Source: Haplomitrium mnioides (lineage: Eukaryota > Marchantiophyta > Haplomitriopsida > Calobryales). From it: a stretch of DNA of 25,412 nucleotides. The notes beneath the pieces are model-generated. The model was not told the origin of the DNA and made no database searches. It saw nothing but the letters and a program-made list of their open reading frames with translations. Of the stretch, positions 21,480 to 25,412 are shown in pieces. Positions within the stretch are counted from its first letter, which is position 1; each line of letters opens with the position of its first letter. The position numbers were made by a program, and so were the translations under genes. The DNA is taken from assembly GCA_049999725.1 (NCBI GenBank), contig JBNGIS010020213.1:1-25412 (forward strand). The letters are read 5' to 3'.

Positions 21480-21740
21480 TCCTCGCTGCCATGCCTCTGC
21501 GATTTCCCGCGGACCCTCGCAAGCCGCCATGCTTTCGCAAGCGCTCACAGACCCTCGCAAGTCGCCTTAGTCATCCGCAAACTTCTTCGAAACCCCGCCG
21601 TTGCTCTCGGAACCTTGCCGTCACTCGCGGACCCTCGCAAGCCGCCATGTCATCCGAAAAATTCCCTCGAAACCTCGTTGTTGCTCTCGGAAACTCGCCG
21701 TCGCTTGCGGAACCCCGCCATCGCTCATGGAACCCCACAA
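21480..21740. repeat. GC-rich degenerate repeat in D2
   Basis: GGACCCTCGCAAGCCGCCAT occurs at 21511 and 21629, with a variant at 21551. TTGCTCTCGGAA occurs at 21601 and 21681, an 80-bp spacing. Imperfect, overlapping repeats rich in CGC produce long spurious frames. Confidence 0.7.
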
Positions 21741-22222
21741 GTCGCCACGTGTCCTGCCTGCCACGTCATCGGTAGCCGCGCCATCCGACGTTGCCTTGTA
21801 AAGGGGTAGGCGGATCGACGCATTGACTGGATTCCGCGGTGACCTGGAGGACCCCTTGAACCACCTCCGACTGCCACGTCATCCTCCACTGCGATGTCCG
21901 ATGCCGCTCCGCAAAGGGGTAGGCGAACTAACGCCTTGACTAGATTCCGCGGTTGACCTGCGCTAACTCCTCCTCTCTTCCACAGATGCCACATCATCCG
22001 CAAAACAGTTCCCTCGCCGAGTAAGAACGGTACTGTTGTTGCCGTTTCGGAACCCGCTCGCCGTAAGAACTAAGGCTCCCTTCGCTTAAATTTTCCCTCT
22101 GCTTGATATAAGAACTATGGCAGACTCCCCTTTGATCCCCTTTGAACTTTCAATGTCGCCCCATCAAATTTTCGTCCTTGCCATTTCTCGAACTACGATA
22201 GGTCGCCCTTTTGGCTGCTGGT

Positions 22223-22710
22223 TGCAACACTCCACATATACACACAAGTTAGTACAAACACATACGAGAGAAGCGCACAAAGACTTCAAAAACCCCCAAG
22301 GTAAGAGATGCTAAACAAGGCACTCTCCCTTCTTTATATACTTGATAGAAAGCTTCTTGCTTACATAGGTGGAGGAATCTTATTGGTTCCTTTTCTATCC
22401 TCTTCTCATTGGACCCCTCTTCTTTCTCTCGCTTTGATTGGACCACCTTTTACTTTCATTCTGCTTTTGCCACGTGTCCTTATCTTTAGAACTTTCTCCT
22501 TACTTTAATTCTCCGCTTGCTACGTGTCCTTATTTAGACTCCCTCTTTCACTTTAATTTGTTGACTTTTTCTCCTCTTGCCACGTGTCCCACTCTCTATA
22601 ATAACAATCTCTTTTTTCTACTCTAACTTATTAATGTCTTTCTAGACATAGTTGACACTATATCTTACGTTATTTGTAGCCATAACTTACTAAAGTTAGT
22701 GATCATTACA
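22223..22710 (-). repeat. 3' LTR of Gypsy element C (488 bp)
   Basis: On the minus strand it starts TGTAATGATC at 22710, directly after the polypurine tract, and ends GTGTTGCA at 22223, giving TG...CA ends. A TATA box, AGTATATAAAG (22332-22340), is followed by about 110 bp for R and U5. U3 holds three CACGTG-type boxes at 22471, 22521 (TACGTG) and 22581, each in a CTTGCCACGTGTCC context. The partner 5' LTR is not in the window, so target duplication cannot be checked. The lower boundary is inferred from the TG/CA rule and the end of the LTR-like sequence. Confidence 0.7.
22332..22340 (-). promoter_or_regulatory. TATA box of C's LTR
   Basis: TATATAAAG on the minus strand, about 370 bp into the LTR, typical of Gypsy U3. 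It would drive transcription toward lower coordinates, into D2. Confidence 0.6.
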
Positions 22711-22730
22711 ATCCTCCCCCTTTTTAAGAG
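22711..22730 (-). promoter_or_regulatory. polypurine tract of element C
   Basis: On the minus strand AAAAAGGGGGAGGAT precedes the LTR's TGTAAT and overlaps the pol stop codon (TAA at 22724-22726). It primes plus-strand DNA synthesis. Element B has the weaker AAAAGAGGAGAGGAT at 17041-17055. Confidence 0.8.
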
Positions 22731-24526
22731 GCAACGTCCTTGTTTCGAGTAAGAGCATTCTCAAAAGAGTGGACAAGTGCGGAGGCGTTAGCCAAATTCT
22801 CCAACGGCTCCCAAGTAGCTTCATAAAGAGGGTAATCTTTCCAACGAACCAAATATTCCACAATCTTTTGACGACCGCGACGCCGCGTACGTTTCTTCAA
22901 GAGTTGGACAACCTCATACTCCTCATGACCATCAATAAGTTCAAGTGGTGGAGAGGGTTCTTGGGTACTAGTAAAAGTGGAAGACCGAGGGACAAAGGCC
23001 AGAAGTAGAGAGACATGAAAGACTGGATGAATCTTCATGTGAGGAGGTAAAACCAACCGATAGGCCACTTCGCCAATGTGAGCAGAGATAGCAAAAGGAC
23101 CAATAAAGCGAGCACTAAACTTACGTGAATGAAGCAAAGGTAGATTGGATGTGGAGAGCCAGACTTGGTCTCCTACAACAAAGGTTACCTCTCGATGATG
23201 CGCAACAGCATATTGCTTTTGTCGGTTACGAGCAACTTCCAATTTTTCCTTAGCGCATTGAATTCCGTCGTGTAGACGATGAAGAAAATCATCAACGGCT
23301 GGACTCTTAGAGGTCGACAGAGATGCATGTGGAAGACTTGAGATCGTGGTGGGATGCTCATCATACATCAAAAAGAAAGGTGTGGTGCGCGTAGAACTAT
23401 TGATGGAGTTATTGTACGAGAACTCCACAAGAGGTAGTAGCCAATCCCATTCCTCTTGTTCTTCCAAAGTAAAAGCACGTAGCATATCTTCAATGGTACG
23501 GTTGGCCCGTTCAATTTGACCATCGGATTCGGGGTGATAAGCGGTAGACATAGCCAACTTGGTCTTGAGAAGACCAAATATAGTGCGCCAAAACATGCTG
23601 GTGAATTGAGTGTCTTGATCAGAAATAATAACTTTGGAAATATCATGATGAGAGTAGACTTCCTCCAAATAAATTCGTACTAGATCAGGTGCTGTCACTG
23701 ATTTGGTAGTTGGACGAATATGAACCATTTTACTAAGCTTGTCCACAAAAACAACAATAGCATCATAGCCTGTAGAAGTGCGAGGTAGCTCACACACAAT
23801 ATCCATACTCACATGCTCCCAGCGGTGATTGGGGATCGGTAGCGGTTGCAATAAGCCTCCTTGTTTAAGGTTGGTAGCCTTGTTTTGTTGACATGCCAAG
23901 AAACTCCGAACATATTCCTCCACATCTTGATGCATTTTAGGCCAATAATAAACGCGTTGAAGATTGTGCAAAGTCTTCTCAATTCCAACATGACCACCTA
24001 CAACGGAATCATGTGCTTCATATAAAATTTCAGAGCAAAGCTTAACATTATTAGGAACCCATACCTTATCTTGGAAGAAAATCAATCCTCTCACTTCTTT
24101 TACCTTTTTCTTTTGTTGTGCAGCAATGATCTCTTCATCTGTTTTAACTGCAGCCAACATTTCTGTCCACCAAGTAGGATGAATTGTGATTTCAGACATG
24201 AGGTTAAGTTGAGGCATTTGTGTCAAAGCATCTGCAATCTGCCGTTTTCCTTCCACATAAACCATCTTCATATGGAATTCTTGTTGCCACTCCGCCCATC
24301 GAATCTGCCTTTTTGAGAGCTCTTTTTGAGTTTCTAGATAGATTAAAGGCTTATGGTCGGTTTCAACCACAAACTCTTTATCTCCTAGATAGTGCTTCCA
24401 ATGCTTGGTTGATAACACAATCGCCAATTCTTTACGTTCGGTGGTGTGGTAGTTTTGCTCTGCATTGCTTAATTTTCTTGAAAAGAAGGCAATAGGATGC
24501 CAACCATGCTCCCATTCTTGTTGCAA
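22724..24526 (-). CDS. Gypsy chromovirus pol, C-terminal part: RNase H, integrase, chromodomain (600 codons)
   Basis: Open frame of 600 residues, really the end of a longer polyprotein; it begins inside RNase H (LQQEWEHGWHPIAFFSRKLS) and is cut off upstream by a TGA at 24575-24577. RNase H: E33, D57 (VETDHKPL) and D99 (IADALTQ). Integrase zinc finger: H172, H179, then F209 in place of the first cysteine of CxxC, and C212. Integrase core: D242, D303 (ISDQDTQF) and E339 (DGQIERAN), with 35 residues between D303 and E339 as in the DD35E rule. GPF module at 476-478. Chromodomain about 536-590 (VEYLVRWKDYPLYEATWEPL), which would steer insertion to heterochromatin. It integrates element cDNA into the host genome. 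The core is well kept, so C is the youngest of the three Gypsy pieces, but F209 and the broken RT argue against activity. Confidence 0.9.
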   Translation of the reverse strand: MQQEWEHGWHPIAFFSRKLSNAEQNYHTTERKELAIVLSTKHWKHYLGDKEFVVETDHKPLIYLETQKELSKRQIRWAEWQQEFHMKMVYVEGKRQIADALTQMPQLNLMSEITIHPTWWTEMLAAVKTDEEIIAAQQKKKVKEVRGLIFFQDKVWVPNNVKLCSEILYEAHDSVVGGHVGIEKTLHNLQRVYYWPKMHQDVEEYVRSFLACQQNKATNLKQGGLLQPLPIPNHRWEHVSMDIVCELPRTSTGYDAIVVFVDKLSKMVHIRPTTKSVTAPDLVRIYLEEVYSHHDISKVIISDQDTQFTSMFWRTIFGLLKTKLAMSTAYHPESDGQIERANRTIEDMLRAFTLEEQEEWDWLLPLVEFSYNNSINSSTRTTPFFLMYDEHPTTISSLPHASLSTSKSPAVDDFLHRLHDGIQCAKEKLEVARNRQKQYAVAHHREVTFVVGDQVWLSTSNLPLLHSRKFSARFIGPFAISAHIGEVAYRLVLPPHMKIHPVFHVSLLLAFVPRSSTFTSTQEPSPPLELIDGHEEYEVVQLLKKRTRRRGRQKIVEYLVRWKDYPLYEATWEPLENLANASALVHSFENALTRNKDVAS

Positions 24527-25150
24527 AACTCCACCTATGGCTTTTCTTGATGCATCTACCGAAAGTTTGATTGGTCATTTAAAATCATACCATTTAAGAA
24601 TAGAAGCATGAAGAAGTGATTTCTTCAATGCTTGAAATGCCAGCTCTTCTGTAGCTCCCTATGTCCACGTATGACTTTTCTTAAGTAAGTTGGTCAATGG
24701 TTCTGCTATTTGTGCAAAACCTTTCACAAATCGGCGATAAAACCCGGTTAGCCCCAAAAAATCCTCGTAGTTGTGTATGATCGCTAGGAGCTTCCCACTT
24801 CTGAATTGCCTCTACTTTCTCATCCATCACTTGGATTCCTGATGCACTTACACGATGACCCAAGTAGTCCACCTCCCTTTTCCCAATTTCACATTTTGAC
24901 ATTTTCACATATAGCTTGTGATTTTGAGGTACATTTAATACCGTACGAAGGTGTTGCTGATACTCTTGGAGATTCTTGCTGTAAATGAGAATGTCATAAA
25001 AAAAAAAATAACAAACTTTTCCAAATAAGGTCGAAAAATATCATTCATAAAACCCATAAATGTTGCAGAAGCATTAGTTAATCCAAAAGGCATAACAAGG
25101 TATTCGAAATGCCCATATCAACTTTGAAATGCGATTTTTTGCACATCACT
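24527..25150 (-). pseudogene. Gypsy element C, RT and RNase H start, broken
   Basis: Continues the 600-codon frame upstream: KLSVDASRKAIGGVL, then an in-frame TGA at 24575-24577 where the family has Trp, then the tether and the open stretch 24908-24681 (CEIGKREVDYLGHRVSASGI, then LRGFFG). The catalytic site near 25000 should read FFDDILIYS, as LDDILIYS does in B, but a run of A bases in the DNA destroys the first Asp codon and shifts frame. Homology ends at 25150, in the middle of RT (GDVQK region); gag, protease, the RT fingers and the 5' LTR are lost. Confidence 0.85.
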
Positions 25151-25412
25151 GTTTGGTCTTGAAATTTAGGGCATAGGGGGAGGAGCCCTGATTGTTGGTC
25201 GATAGTTGTAGTATATGCCTATCTTCGAACGGTGAGTAACAGGTTGGGTAAGTACGGAACCCCGCTGATCGGGCTATCTAGGATGACACTTGATCGTGGT
25301 GGTAGTGAAGTCCACCAGGATACAAGGGACCATGGGGGTGCTTCTTCCCCCAGGATCGGCTATCAAGGGTTACACTTGGTCGTGGTGGTAGTGAAGTCCA
25401 CCAGGACACAAG
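25151..25412. repeat. start of another repeat with 86-bp tandem period
   Basis: GCTATC...CTTG-TCGTGGTGGTAGTGAAGTCCACCAGGA occurs at 25273 and again at 25359, 86 bp apart, and the window ends in the second copy. Between them is TGGGGGTGCTTCTTCCCCCA, a 6-bp stem with an 8-base loop. GGTGG...CCACC forms a further small inverted repeat within each unit. No coding potential seen. Confidence 0.7.

Larger units (their letters stand above)
19607..22222 (-). mobile_element. dispersed repeat D2 (inverted relative of D1)
   Basis: The stretch 20370-22000 matches 8750-10110 in reverse complement, block by block. The shared GC-rich block is at about 21890-21930. From 19607 to 20370 there is no match to D1; that part holds a TATA box on the minus strand (TATATAA, 20057-20063) about 450 bp before the B junction, suggesting an LTR-like promoter. 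Near 22040-22210 the DNA resembles the degenerate repeat at 8210-8850. Frames such as 21341-21775 and 21360-21809 are GC-rich repeat artefacts. It is wedged between B's broken pol and C's LTR. No coding domain was recognised. Confidence 0.5.
22223..25150 (-). mobile_element. Ty3/Gypsy chromovirus element C, 5'-truncated
   Basis: Spans pol from mid-RT, the polypurine tract and a complete 3' LTR. At 25150 it is interrupted by another repeat, so the element was cut by a later insertion or deletion. Same family as B. Confidence 0.88.

Noticed and set aside
21341-21809. Two overlapping GC-rich plus-strand frames of about 145 codons
   Set aside because: Built from degenerate GC repeats, with comparable frames on both strands and no recognisable motif.

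Overview
This looks like nuclear DNA of a land plant with a large, repeat-filled genome. It is AT-rich and has two 100-N assembly gaps. It carries several decayed Ty3/Gypsy chromovirus copies with a plant-type integrase and chromodomain, an 80-bp satellite, and intron-like junctions with GT...AG ends. CpG-containing motifs have decayed to TpG/CpA, as expected in heavily methylated DNA. I cannot name the species; a gymnosperm- or fern-like genome is only an impression. I see no tRNA, rRNA, CRISPR array or intact host gene. Layout: (1) 213-1411, minus strand: a broken gene of unknown function with an internal 30-bp repeat. (2) 1730-6049, plus strand: the most interesting object, a decayed multi-exon gene. 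Its exons join in consistent phases and encode a ParB-like domain followed by a beta-class DNA amino-methyltransferase (DPPY-like motif first, SAM-binding motif I later). Its first two introns are filled with a 24-bp minisatellite built on an 18-bp palindrome. (3) 6050-11500: gene-poor repetitive DNA, including the plus-strand copy (D1) of a dispersed repeat and an AT microsatellite interrupted by a gap. (4) 11770-14350: about 32 copies of an 80-bp satellite with signs of higher-order duplication. (5) 15050-25150: a cluster of minus-strand Ty3/Gypsy pieces. These are A (RT-RNase H-integrase), B (truncated LTR plus pol), D2 (inverted relative of D1) and C (complete 488-bp LTR plus pol with a 600-codon open frame). 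(6) 25151-25412: the start of another repeat with an 86-bp period. Read together, the left 6 kb may be a decayed mobile or horizontally acquired unit: two divergent genes, one a ParB-methylase fusion, sharing a family of palindromic repeats. The right 10 kb is ordinary retrotransposon nesting. The ParB-methylase reading rests on motifs read by eye; no database search was possible.
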